The position numbers were made by a program, and so were the translations under genes. From NCBI GenBank assembly GCA_029339195.1, contig JAPTJF010000500.1:1-44047 (forward strand): a stretch of 44,047 bases of DNA, written 5' to 3'. Below, piece by piece: positions 32,938-43,990 of this stretch (its first letter is position 1; each line of letters starts with the position of its first letter). The notes beneath the pieces were generated by a model. The model was not told the DNA's origin. It saw only the letters and a list, made by a program, of their open reading frames with translations, and did not search any database. The DNA comes from Micractinium sp. NFX-FRZ (lineage: Eukaryota > Chlorophyta > Trebouxiophyceae > Chlorellales > Chlorellaceae).

Positions 32938-35900
32938 ATGGCCGACACATACAGTCTGGGGCCCAGCCTACGGTGCGCACAAAGCGTGTTGCGTCACACC
33001 ACAGCTGGCGAGCCCTGTGTGTCGGAGGCCGGAGCCACAGGCTGCCTATGAAAACATCGGTGTCGGATGCGTGTGGCTGCCGACTAGCTGGATGGCCCTG
33101 CGGCTGCTACCACTCCACTGCTGCCACCCGCCAGCCTGCCCGTCGCCAAGGGCGCTGCCGCCCCGGTTCACCCCCACTGGCCCGCCCACAACCTTTGCGT
33201 GCAGTGTGCCGCGTGGCCGGCTGCACAGCGAGATCCGGCAGCGCATGATGCACGCGTTCCGTGCACGCAGCGGGCTACCGCTGGAGGACCATGGGGTGGC
33301 GGTGCTGGCGGGCGGGGGCACGCAGCACCTGTACAACTCGGACAACGAGCCGCTGTTCCGGTGAGCGCTACAGGGGTACGCAGTAGGGCAGTCCCCTGAG
33401 AACACTATGACAGCAGTGTTGAAGCTGCGCTGCTGCAGGGAGGCACCAAAGTGCTGGGCGCTGGCAGCGGCGAGTCTATAGCACGCACCTTGCCACGCCC
33501 TGTGCTATGCTGTGCCCTGTGTGGCCAATGAAGCAAACACCACTTCTCGTAGGGTGGTGCTAATGGGTGTGCTAACGCCAAAACCCTGTCTCCGCCTGCC
33601 GCCGCCGCCGTGCAGCCAGGAGGCTTTCTTCCAGTACCTGTTTGGCGTGAATGACTGTGAGGACTACCTGGGTGCGCTGGACATCCGCACGGGGCGCTCC
33701 TTCCTCTTCATGCCCCGCCTGCCCGCCAGCTATGCGGTGTGGATGGGCCACATCCTGACGCCGGAGGAGGTGCAGGTGAGGGGGGCAGGGGTGGTGGGTG
33801 GAGGGGGTGCAGCCAGGCAGGCAGCCAAACGTCGGGGGCATGGGCGGCTCGAGGGCCATCAGTGGGGGGGAGCTGCTGGCAGCCGACCTCCAGGGTCTCT
33901 CCCTGTTGGTTGCGCTGCCCCTACTGTTGATGGGGGCGGCTCATGTGTGGGGAGGGGCGCTACGCAGCTGTTGGTAATCACCCACCTTCCGATTCCTCCC
34001 GCCCACCCGCCTGCTAGCCCCCACTCTCTCTCGGAGCCTCGCCCACCGCCCATGCTCCGCAGGCCAAGATGGGCGCTGCTTGCCGGGAGGCCTGCCTGCC
34101 CTCGCCTGCTGCGCGTTATCTGCCTGTCCGCCCACTCCCCTGCTGCTGCAGGCCAAGTATGCTGTGGATGAGGTGCGGTACAACGACGAGGTGGCGGCAG
34201 TACTGTCTGAGCTGGCGGCGCCCTGCCTGCACGTGCTTGACGGCGGCGTCAACACCGACAGGTCAGCAAGGGGGGCCCAAGCCCTGGCTGCACGCTGCAT
34301 CTATCTTGAGGCGCGGCGGTGCCGGTGGTCTGTATCAACGGGCTAGGTGCACTCATGGGGCGGGGCTCCAGCAGCCGCCATCCTCCTCACCCTCCTCCTC
34401 AGCACCCTCTTCCGAATCACCTGCCACCTCACCTCACTGTGCAGCGGGCTGGCCATGCCTCCCCTGAGCTTTGAGGGCATTGAGCGGTTCACCCTGGAGA
34501 GGCGGGAGCTGTACCGGGTGAGGCGGGAAGGACAGCTGCGGTTTCAAGGGGTGGCTTGGAGTGGGCTGGGTTGGGGTGGTGTGAGAGCCGGCGACTGGGT
34601 CCCCCGGGTCCTCAGCCTGCCGCTCCCAGCGTGACCACATACCTCTCCTCCCCCTGCCCGTGTGTGCCCGCTCCCTGCTGCAGGTGATGTCTGAGTGCCG
34701 GGTGCTGAAGAACGGGCTGGAGCTGGAGGTGATGCGCTATGCCTGCCGCGTGGCCAGCGCCGCCCACGTGGCGGTCATGCAGGTGAGCGAGGCGGGGGGG
34801 TGGGGGCAAGCAAGGAGGTGCGCAGCTGGCGAATTTGAGCACAGCCATTGTTCAGGTGGGCAGGCAGCGCCAGCTGTGAGCAGAAGCAGGGGGGCCCAAG
34901 CGCCAGCAGCAGATGTTTCCATGCAACTCACTGACCCACCCACCCTGTGCTGCTGTGCCACACCACCCTGCCCACCCCGCAGGCCGTGAAGCCCGGCATG
35001 TGGGAGTTTCAGGTGTGTCCCTCCTAGCTGTGCTCTCCATTGAATGCTGCACCTCTGCTTCCCTGGCCTCAGCCAACCCTTATCGGCATGCGTCCAGCGC
35101 ATAGTGCACTGAAATGCACCCGTGCCAGCCCCCCTTGGCCCCTGTGCCCACCCTGACTCTGCCCTCCCCCGCTCCCCCCTGGCCTGGCCTGGCAGGCGGA
35201 GAGCCTGTACCTGCACAACATCTACAGCGTCGGCGGCTGCCGGGGGTCCCATTACACACCCATCCTGGCCTCGGGCCCCAACGCTGGCAAGCCGCCGCCT
35301 GCTGCTCCCGCTCTGGTTTCCCTATGCTCTCAGCAAGGGGGCAGCGGTGCTAGCAGTCTCGTTTGGCCTGCTGCTTACATCTGCTTGCACGCCTGTTCGC
35401 CTTGACCATGCAACTCGCCCTGACTCCAGCTCATCGACAGCCTCGCTCGCTGTGCTCCCACCCTCTTGCTCGTCCTCCCCCATCCTCCCTTGTCCTCCCT
35501 CATCCTCCCGCTCCCCCTTTCCCCCCGAGCATCCCTCCCCGTCTCGCAGCCATCTTGCACTATGGCCACGCCGGTGCACCCAACAGCCGGCAGATGCAGG
35601 AGGGGGAGCTGCTGCTGGTGGATGCGGGGGCAGAGTACTACCGGTGAGCGCTAGGGAGAGAGCGAGAGCGCCGCAAGCAAGGGAAGTTGTGTGGTGGGGG
35701 GGACGGAGCGCTACAGGTGTCAGGGTGGAAGCGTGCCGCCACGCGCCTCGCGCCGTTTTGCCACCCGAGTTCCCCGCCATCTCCCCTCTTCCACTTATTC
35801 CCTCTCCCCTTCATCTTGCACTTTGTACCTTCTGCTCGTCACCGTAAGGCCGCGCATACCCGCCTCCTCACCATGTCCCGCTTGGCTGTGTGCCCACGTG

Positions 35901-37754
35901 TTGTTTCAAGGCGCGCAGGTACGCCGCCGACATCACCACCACCTTCCCCGTCAGCGGCCGCTTCACCCTGCCCCAGGCCATGGTGTACAGCGCAGTGCTG
36001 GCAGCCAACCGGGGGGTCATTGCAGCCATAAAGCCAGGCGTGCGCTGGCCGGTGAGGGGGGAACGGGGGGGGGGGCAGGAGCAGGGGATGGAGATTGAGG
36101 CGGCATTAGAGTGCTCTGGTGCCTGGCTGACAGGGCTGCAGATGAAATGTCCCACTTCTGGGCTGGCCCTCAGCGACCACAACAGCACGCTTGCCGGCCC
36201 TGTCACCATGCACCTGTCGTGCCGCCCAGCAATGCATCCCTCCACTCGTCCCGCCCCCCCTCCCCCCTGCTGACGTGGCAGGACATGCACCTGCTGGCCG
36301 AGCGCACCATACTGGCGGCCCTGCTGGCGGGCGGGCTGCTGCGAGGGGACGTGGAGGAGATGGTGGAGGCGCGGGTGGGGGCGCTCTTCATGCCGCACGG
36401 TGAGCAGCTGCGACGGATTAGTGGTGGGTGCGGAGGGTGAGGCGGCCTTGCATTCCGTATCGGAGCGTGTCAGCTGCGAGGACGCCAGGCCGGTGCAACA
36501 GAGGGGAGAGCCTCCGCCCAAGTGCGGCGGCCTTCAAATGCCGGCGCACCCCCGCTGGCATATGCTTGCCACACTGCTTTTTGCAAGAATGCGCCAGGGT
36601 CAGGCCCTCAGGCTGCCAGCCAGCACCTGCCACCCTGGCATGCCATCCCCCCTGCCCTGCCTGCCTGCCTGCCCTGCCTGCAGGTCTGGGCCACATGCTG
36701 GGGCTGGACACGCACGACGTGGGGGGCTACCTGCCTGGGCACCCAGGTGGGGTGGGCGACTTGCCTTGTAGTGTGTGGTCATTAGCTTGTGGTCTTGGGA
36801 GCCTTGCCCACTGGGAGCACTTGAGCGCACGCAGCGTACCCGTGCCTCCTGCTGCCTGCCTGCTGATACATGTGCCGGCGGCCCCCTCATCATCGCTGCC
36901 CCCACCTGGCCCGCCCCCGTGCCCAATCCCTCTCCTCTGCCTGCTCCCCTGCAGAGCGGCCGCAGGGCGCGGGCATCAGCCGCCTGCGCACCGCCCGGGT
37001 GCTGGAGGAGGGGATGGTGATCACGGTGGAGCCTGGTGAGCTGGCGGCATGTGCTGAGCTGGCGCGGTGTGCTGATGACGTGGCACCCAGTACTGCACGT
37101 TGTTATGAGTGTACGCCACTTCTGGGCTTCTTGCAGCGGCACGAACCCACTGCTTGGCCCCCGGAACGCTCAGCTGTGGCCCGTGTTTCCTGCACACTGC
37201 ACGTCACGCCTGTACTTCATGCTGCGGCACGCACCCACTGCTGCTCTCTGACCGCCCTCCCCCTTGCGCCCTGATCAACCCACCCCCCTGCGCCCGGCAG
37301 GCTGCTACTTCTCTGCAGCACTGCTGGAGCCTGCCTTCCAGGACCCCCAGCTGGCTCCCTTCCTTGTTGAAGAGCAGCTGAGGCAGTTCATGGTGGGCAG
37401 CATGGGCCGCACGCTGTGCATGCTGTCACGTGGCTGGCATCGATGTGACGTCTGTTCCCTGCCGCTGCTTTGCATGCTGCTCCGTGGCTGGCAGTGATGT
37501 GACGCCTGTTCTCCTGCCGGTGTGTGAGTTCAGCCTGTGGGAGACGCCCGACCAGAGAGGGAACCACCCAGCTCTCTTCCCTCCCGTCCCACTGCTCCAC
37601 CCCCGGCCCGCAGGGCTTTGGCGGTGTTCGCATCGAGGACGACGTGGTGGTGACGGCCACGGGGGCGGAGAGCATGTGCGATGTCCCCCGCACAATAGAG
37701 GAGGTGGAGGCTGTGATGGCGGGGGCGCCCTGGCCGCCGGCGGCAGCAGCATAG
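32938..37754 (+). CDS. PEPD: Xaa-Pro dipeptidase (prolidase)
   Basis: Fifteen exons: 32938-32972, 33205-33360, 33616-33775, 34152-34261, 34445-34517, 34684-34782, 34983-35012, 35196-35286, 35550-35643, 35919-36051, 36282-36399, 36684-36746, 36955-37035, 37301-37392, 37614-37754; 491 aa, against 493 for human prolidase. M24B metallopeptidase with the creatinase-like N-terminal domain ([23 protein letters not shown]) and the pita-bread catalytic domain. All five metal ligands are visible: D276 (LVDAGAEYY), D287 (AADIT), H370 (MPHGLGHMLG), E413 (TVEPG) and E453 (GGVRIEDD). It splits dipeptides with C-terminal Pro, using two Mn2+ ions, probably in the cytosol (no targeting peptide seen). The first exon encodes only [12 protein letters not shown], aligning with the start of animal prolidases. 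Intron 8 uses a GC donor (GCTG|GCAAGC at 35287). Confidence 0.95.
37418..37519. repeat. Imperfect tandem duplication in PEPD intron 14
   Basis: Two copies of about 47 bases (37418-37464 and 37472-37519), both beginning gcatgctg and sharing cgtggctggca and gatgtgacg blocks. It is confined to the intron. Confidence 0.75.
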
Positions 37755-37967
37755 GCGCACACACAAGGGCTAGCAGCGCCCGGCCTGCCGGCGGCCGCAG
37801 CACAGGCGTTCACAGGGCTGGCAGCGCCCGGCCTGCGGCCCGAAACTTCATAAGGCAAGCATAGCAGGCAGGCAGGGCAGGCGCCACTTCTGGCAGCAGA
37901 CACGGCAGCCGGCAGGTGGGCGTCGGCAGTGGCAGGCGAGCAGGAGCTTGCGCCCCTGGAGACGCGT

Positions 37968-37972
37968 TGTAA
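37968..37972 (+). terminator. TGTAA poly(A) signal of PEPD
   Basis: First plus-strand TGTAA after the PEPD stop codon, 214 nt downstream. Confidence 0.5.
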
Positions 37973-37988
37973 AGAACACAAAACCTGC

Positions 37989-37993
37989 TTACA
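37989..37993 (-). terminator. TGTAA poly(A) signal of the SecE-like gene
   Basis: Read as TGTAA on the minus strand, about 120 nt past the stop codon. Confidence 0.45.
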
Positions 37994-38109
37994 TGGAAGA
38001 GCGAGCCATGGGCAGTGGGAGGCCACAAGCGCACAGGGGCGAGCTGCAGGGCACATTGTTTGCAATGCATCAAGATTTGTAAACCCTGCCACTCCTGGCC
38101 AGCAATCTC

Positions 38110-39347
38110 TTATGACGCCCCCGCCAGCCGCTGCTTGGCCGCCGCCAGCAGGCCGCCCAGCAGGCGGCGCTGCCAGCCGGGGTGCGAGTTGCACCACTCG
38201 ATGCCTCGGGGGATGAGGGAGCATGCGTGGTCCACTGCCGCCACATACAGCACCAGGAACACCACGACAGCCAGCACCTGAGGGGCAGGCCAGGGTGGGC
38301 GGGGAGAGGCAGATGGGTGAGCGTGCGTGGGGAAGCAGGGGGCTCCCAGTCTGCAACAAGGCAGGGTGCATTGCAACTGGATGCCGGGTTTCCAGTGGGT
38401 GGTTCATACACCAGGGCATCAGCTAGCTTTGTGCGGCAGCGCTGCAGATGCAGGGTAGCAAAGGAGCAATTAGATGCCGGTGCTGTGCAGCAGGGCATCA
38501 GCTAGCTTTGTGCGGCGGCGCTGCAGGTGCTGTGCAGCAGGCAGCTGCATGGCAGGGCAGTGCTGCCCTGCACCCAGCACAGCACCCACCCACCTGCGCA
38601 GTGCGCCGGGCGACCAGGCGTGGGCTGGGGTACTGCAGCTGTGCCAGCAGGGCGGGCACCTCCTGGGCAGCTTCCCCAAAGAAAGCCTGCACCGCTTGTG
38701 CGTCACCCCTGTACATGGACGCTATCCATCTGCCTACTCGTGCAAAAAAGCCGATCACCGCGCTGCAGGCACCGTGGCGGGACAGGGCGGGGTGTTGAGG
38801 GTGGCATGCGGCGCGAGCGGGTGGCTTGTGTGGAAAAGCAAAAGCAGCAGACCTCGGCATCTCGGTACCACAAACTGCGCACTAATGCTATGCTGGCCGT
38901 TATAACCCCCAACTCTGTATTGGACAGCTCTCACCCAAGTATGGAGAGCACAAAGTTGTCGCTCTGACGCAGCGCATCACCCAAGCCGCCGCCGCCGCCG
39001 TCGGCCGCACCCTGCTCCTGCTGCTGATACTGCTGCTGCTGCTGCTGCTCCTGCTGCTGGGCGTCCGGCGCTCCGCCCCGCTCATCCTGGGCTGCTCGGC
39101 ACAGCCCCAGTGCTGGCCTGCCCCCCTTGCGCTGCAAAGTGTCTATGCACACAGAGCTTGGCCAGCACGCTGCTCGTGGCGGCGGCTGCGCCGGTCGTGC
39201 CGCTGCCCACGGTCTGGACCATCGCGGGTAGCTGATGCATGGTGTGTTCGCTGCCATACATATGGGTGCGCTTTTCTGGCAGGCGGAAGCAGGTTGGCGG
39301 CGTGCAGCCGCGGCGGTGAAGAGTGGAGCGAGTGGCAGGGCCGCCAT
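38110..39347 (-). CDS. Probable plastid SecE-like single-helix membrane protein
   Basis: Three exons: 38935-39347, 38594-38762, 38110-38277; 249 aa. The N-terminus (MAALPLAPLFTAAAARRQPA) and the next 70 residues are Ala/Arg/Ser/Pro-rich, like a chloroplast transit peptide. A Gln-rich stretch (QQQEQQQQQQYQQQ) follows. The conserved-looking part is an amphipathic helix ending in LQYPSPRLVARRTAQ, then one membrane helix (VLAVVVFLVLYVAAVD). The E-x(2-3)-E...[WY]-P-[ST]-x3-V-x2-T-x2-V pattern leading into a helix is how SecE, the clamp subunit of the Sec translocon, looks; SecE1 serves the thylakoid Sec pathway. The C-terminal tail of about 35 residues is longer than usual. The assignment rests on pattern only; a different one-helix protein is possible. 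The start is the first ATG; an upstream in-frame GTG is not favoured. Confidence 0.55.
38412..38529. repeat. Direct repeat in intron 2 of the SecE-like gene
   Basis: About 39 bases at 38412-38450 (cagggcatcagctagctttg and onward) recur at 38491-38529 with few changes, 79 bases apart. Confidence 0.8.
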
Positions 39348-39519
39348 GGCACAGTGCGACACTCTTTGATGATGTGCGATGCAGTGCTGGTGTAACTAGC
39401 GGCGCTGCACATAAACTCGGCTTTTGCAATGGAATCCCAGCTGGCTGCACCTGGCACTGCAGGCGAGCAAACACGAGAAGCGGAATGTGAGCGATGTGTC
39501 GAAGGATATAGCAACAATA
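39348..39519. promoter_or_regulatory. Short divergent promoter, SecE-like / glycosyltransferase
   Basis: Only 172 bases separate the chosen start codons. If the upstream in-frame ATG at 39424 were used for the glycosyltransferase, just 76 bases would remain, which favours the downstream start. Confidence 0.45.
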
Positions 39520-41839
39520 ATGAATGCTGCCCAGAGGGCCCTGTTGAGCGGAGCTGGCTGCCGGCCTTCCTGGCGGCCGGCTTGGAGCCTGGGGCACCGG
39601 GCGCCTCCTTTTAGATGCCCACATCGGTCGAGGGCAACCCTGGCAGATGGCGATGGCGGTGGCGGTAACTCTGGGGGCGGTGGCAGGGGAGGCGGTGGCG
39701 GCAGCAGCGGCGGTAGCGGCGGAGGCAGCAGCGACGACCGGCCGCACCGCTGGCGAGGGAGGCTGCTCTGGCTGGCAGCCTGGGCGGCCGGCTCGGAGCT
39801 GTGGTCCGTCTGGCAGTACAGCGGCATGGCCATGAGGGACGCCGGCCGCCGCGCCGAGCTCTTCCCTTCCAGCCCGTCCAGGCAGCAGCAGGCACCAGCA
39901 GCAGCAGGAGCAGCAGGGGGTCCGTCCCATGCCCCTTCTGTGAGCATCATTGTGCCTGTTCTCAACGAGGAGGCGGGGCTGGAGGCCTGTCTCCGCTACC
40001 TGCAGCAGCAGCTGCACCCTCCAGCAGCAGAGATCATTGTAGTGGATGGCGGCAGCCAGGACGCCACCCTGGCGGTGGCGCGCCGCTGCGGGGTGCGCGT
40101 GGTGCAGGCGGGGCGGGGGCGGGCGCGGCAGATGAACGCGGGCGCTGCAGTGGCAAGCGGTGAGGCAAGCGCCAGGCGTGTCTGTTCATATGGCTTCCTT
40201 CTCAGCGCAGTGCTATAATTGCTTCCCCCTGTGCCGCATTGCGCCTCATGCTGGGCCGCCCACCCACTACCCCCATCCATCCCCTTCCCCTCCCTTCACC
40301 TGTCCACCCCTCCTGCTTGCCCCTGCTCCAGGCGACGTGCTAGTGTTTGCCCATGCCGACACGCAACCGCCGCCCACGCTGCTGACCAAGGTGTCTGCTG
40401 CGCTCAGCCGGCCCGCGGTGGTGCTGGGGGGATTCCGCCCCGTGATAGGTGGGCGGGGCGCAGGCCGCGTGGGCGGGCCTTTGCGCCATGCTTGCGGCCA
40501 GTGTGCTTCCTCTGCTTCTGAGGTTGGTGTCGAGGGTCAGCCGCAATCTGTGCCTGCTGGAGGCCCATGTTGTTGACTGCGGCAGGAGGTGCCCGCATCC
40601 GTCTCCCAACTGTCGCCAACTAGCCCCCGCTGTGCACCGCCACCCCGCTCCTCCCTCCGCTCTTGCCCTGCCTGCAACCAGCAGAGCACGACGGGCAGCC
40701 TCTGTACTTCTTCTCCGCCAACAACACGCTCAAAACTTACTACGGCCCCCTGCTGCTGCGCCCCCTCAGCTTCCTCAGGTAGGGTGGCAGCGATGAGTGC
40801 TGGGTGGGGCAAAGTAGTTGTTCTTGACACAGGCCGCCCATGCCCGCCAGACCTTCCTGCATCGTTCACATTGACTGCATTGGCAAGCCTTGTGGCTCAT
40901 CGGCACCTACTGCCTTGTCTCTTATAATGCCTGCAGGGGCCTGCGCTGCCTGTTTGGAGACCAGACGCTGTTCTGCCGGGCCGCTGACTTCAGGCAAGCA
41001 AGCGCTCTGCCTGCTGCGCTGCCAGCGCTGCCGCCAGCCACACGCACCAAGGATTCATGCGCATGAGCTTGCCCTGCCTGCCAACCGGACTCCACAACAG
41101 CGCCTGCCTGCCTTGCACTCCCCTGCTTGATCTCGATGACAGCGGCTGCTTCAAGCTGCCGCGCGTGTGCATGCCGCCGTCTCCCATGCAGGCGTGTCGG
41201 CGGCTACGACAGCAGGCTGCCAATCATGGAAGATGCCGACCTGTGCATACGCCTGCACATGGCGGGTGGGTGGGCGGTTGGTGGGCAGGCTGCAGTGAGC
41301 GCGTGCAGGGCATGGGCAGGCTGTGTGGACGAGCAAGTCCTGGGAAGATGGGGAGGCACCGCCTGCGCAGGTATCTGCCCTGGCTCCCCCCTCGGGCAAC
41401 CCTCCCTCCTGCTCCTCACTTGGTACGGCTGTGCAGGGCCAGAGTCGCGGCCGGGGCGGCGGGGCCAAGTGGTGCAGGTCAACTCTGTGGCCAATCACAC
41501 CAGCGGGCGGCGGCTGGCCAACTGGGGGCGGGTGCACGCCACAGGTGTGCCCAAGGGCGGTGCAAGGCTGGGCTAGTGGAGATGCGTGCTGGGCCGCTTG
41601 CAGGCACCCTTACCACCCATAACCGGGGGATCGAGGTGCTGTGTAGGCGCAGCGCTCTCACCCACACGAAGCGCTCTCCCCTGCCAAATTCACAATCCAC
41701 AACCCCCCCCTGCTGTTCTGCTGGCCGCTGCTGCCCTGCAGCCGTCCACGTCATCATTGGGCTGTCCTGGTACCTGGGTGCCACCCCCCAGCAGCTGGTG
41801 GGCATCTACCACCGGCTTTACACCGATGTGTACCGCTGA
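39520..41839 (+). CDS. Family-2 glycosyltransferase, rSAM/selenodomain-associated transferase 2 type
   Basis: Seven exons: 39520-40159, 40332-40448, 40685-40778, 40937-40993, 41192-41265, 41437-41544, 41742-41839; 395 aa. About 145 N-terminal residues are Gly/Ser-rich low complexity plus a hydrophobic stretch (LLWLAAWAAG), perhaps targeting sequence or an anchor. The GT-A core starts at SIIVPVLNEE and shows IIVVDGGSQDAT, GRGRARQMNAGA, VFAHADTQPP (the DxD-like metal/nucleotide-sugar site), LFGDQTLFCR and IMEDADLC. The GRARQMNxGA plus FLHAD-like pair is typical of the bacterial TIGR04283 group; substrate unknown. Intron 4 uses a GC donor (TTCAG|GCAAGC at 40994). An upstream in-frame ATG lies at 39424. 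A bacterial origin is plausible from the family distribution, but the gene is fully intron-bearing and matches its neighbours in composition. Confidence 0.85.
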
Positions 41840-42320
41840 GGCGGCTGGCACTGAACGTGTACCTCTCAAGAGGTGCCGAGCAGCGTAACATTGACATGGC
41901 ACTGCCGAGAGGTGCTGTCGGGCTTAGCACCAACGAGTACCGCTGAGGGGCGGGCCCACTTGTACTGCCACCAGGTGCCCCACACTGCTGCTTCCTGACT
42001 TCGTAATGCTCATTGCCCTGCCACTCTGCTGCGTTGCATGTCTGCACTGCAATTGCTCAGCCGCTTCCCCAAACACTGCCATCCATCGATTCTTCTTGTT
42101 CTCCCCCTTTCATGTAAGCCCATACAATTTCTTTTTTGGGCACCGGCTACTGACTGCTACTACCCGGCCTCAGAAGCTGCTGTCAACGTCAAAGCTTGCC
42201 AAGCTTGCCAGCTGGCGGCCAGCTGGCAGCAGCGTCCAACCCCGGATTACACAGCCCGATGTACGTTTGGCAATAAAGGCCCCAATCCCCTTGCCACCTT
42301 GACTTTGCCTCCTCCTCAGC
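41840..42320. other. Convergent 3' region, glycosyltransferase / MYND copy 3
   Basis: No coding sequence recognised. Plus-strand TGTAA at 42113-42117 suits the glycosyltransferase; minus-strand TGTAA (TTACA at 42247-42251) suits MYND copy 3. The motif gtaccgctgagg at the glycosyltransferase stop codon recurs near 41938. Confidence 0.5.
42113..42117 (+). terminator. TGTAA poly(A) signal of the glycosyltransferase
   Basis: First plus-strand TGTAA after the stop, 274 nt downstream. Confidence 0.45.
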
Positions 42321-43974
42321 TCATGGCAGCTCCCCGGTGGGCTCCCCCCCTGCAGCATCAGCAGCCTGTCGCTCCGCCGCCAGCAGTCGGCACGCCGCCT
42401 TGTGCCGCCGCCAGTCCGCTTGCGAGCACGCCGCCCCGCAGTAGCGTGCCGACCCGCAGCCTCCCCCACACCGCCGGCTCTTGAGCTCTGCCTCGCTGCC
42501 GCCCGCCAGGTTGGTGCAGCCCAGGTGGACGCAGCGCCGGGTGGCCAGCGCTGCCTCCTGCTGCAGCAGCCAGGCACGGTGCTGGTCGGTGCCGGGGGCG
42601 CCGCGCGCTGCCTGGCCTGCCGCTTGCACCTGCGCGGCCGCGTGGTGCAGCTGGTCGGGTGCAGCAGCAATGGCAGCTGCCATCTCGGGCGGCCGCCGCA
42701 TGGGAGCCGCTGCCAGGCTGCCACTCGTCTGTTCCCACGCCCCCACAGCAGCCAGTGTTTGATCCGACAGCTGCACGCAAGCCAGCGCTTGTGGGCTTGC
42801 TGCCTGCAGCGCCTCCATCATCTCTATTAGGACCTCTTCCAGTTGGAAGCCAGCCATGGAGGGGCAGCTCTGCATGTGGGGAGGGTGATGAAGGCCCAGG
42901 TGCTTGGTTGGCTGCGCGCTCCTTTGGGGATGCGCCATGTTGTGGAGAAGCGGGTGCTTGGCTGCACTGCCTGCCTACCCGCTGACAAACCGCCTCCTAC
43001 ATTGCCTGCCCTGCCCCCGACTGCACTCCCCCTTTCCCACCCTGGATCACCAGATGTGTGGATATTCCTCACCTGATCTGGTGGCTGCTCAATGACCGCG
43101 CCGACCGTCTCCAGTACCCACGCGGCAGCGCAGGAACTGGCAGGCAGCACCCAGCCAGCCAGCCGTGCACTGCGAGTTGCCGCAATCAGTGTGCGGGCGG
43201 TGAGGCTGGCGATGCCGCACAGCCTGACCATGCTGTCACATCTGGAGACCACATCTGCCTGGTACTCCAGGCACAGCTGGCTGGCCCATTCAACCAGCAG
43301 CAGGGTGTGCCTAACAAGGCTACACGCAATGGGTGGAGCACAGTGGAGAGCGGTGGGTATGGCATTGCAACAAGCAGTGGTCGCTGGCAGTCCCTGCAAA
43401 GGGTGCCGGTCTTGTTGGCAAGGCATTGGCAGCCGTGCTGGCAGGCAAGCCTGCTGCCAGCGGTCCCCCCGTCCTTTCAGCAGCAGGGTCCCGGCAGCTG
43501 CCCAACTATCATGACTGACCACCCAACTGGAGCACCCTACCTGAGGTGCTGCTCCTGCTCCTGCTCTGGCAGGCAGGAGTTGAGTTGCAGCACACCAAAT
43601 GCGCACTGCAGCACGCTGGGCAGAGGCATGTGCGGCAGCTGCTTGAGCTGCTGATTGCCTGCCGAGCACGGCCAGTCTGGTGTTGCGACCAGCAGTGCGG
43701 TCTTGAGCAGGGAGGTTGTCAGGTGGCAAAAGGCCGGCAGCTGCCCTCCAGGGCCGCCAATGGCTGACGCTGGGACCTCGTGTCTTGGACTGGCAGCAAA
43801 CTGAGCACCCAAGAAGCAGGTCAGCCTGCCGGCTGAGGCAAACACGCAGGTGCACCATGCCTCGGCCTCGCTGCCGCCGCCGCCCAGCTGCGGCGCTGCA
43901 GCGAGAAGGCGTGCCAGAGCCTCGGCAGCAGCGCACAGCTCAACGCAGTGGCGGCTGCTCATGTGTGCGCAGGC
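42321..43974 (-). CDS. MYND zinc-finger protein, copy 3 (5' part missing)
   Basis: Three exons are visible, corresponding to exons 4-6 of copies 1 and 2: 43541-43974, 43073-43319, 42321-42869. All are open and in phase, with no lesion. Exon 6 encodes the intact finger: C-x4-C (RRCVHLGC), C-x3-C (CGGGC), YC-x3-C (ARYCGAACSQ) and H-x3-C (WRRHKAAC), then a short Gly/Glu tail. The upstream exons should lie beyond the poly-G run at the window end. This is the reference copy for reading the damage in copies 1 and 2. Its introns 4 and 5 are clearly similar to those of copy 1, pointing to recent duplication. MYND fingers are protein-interaction modules; nothing in the body points to a catalytic activity such as SET. 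Confidence 0.8.
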
Positions 43975-43990
43975 CTGCACCAAAGGGCAC

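Larger units (their letters stand above)
37755..38109. other. Convergent 3' UTR region, PEPD / SecE-like
   Basis: No coding sequence. Plus-strand TGTAA at 37968-37972 suits PEPD; minus-strand TGTAA (TTACA at 37989-37993) suits the SecE-like gene. Use of both would make the two 3' ends overlap. A GC-rich block near 37768-37795 is repeated at 37816-37842 (cagcgcccggcctgc in both). Confidence 0.5.

Noticed and set aside
39424..39519. Upstream ATG at 39424 as the glycosyltransferase start
   Set aside because: It would leave only 76 bases for two divergent promoters, and the added residues show no targeting pattern; kept as an alternative only.
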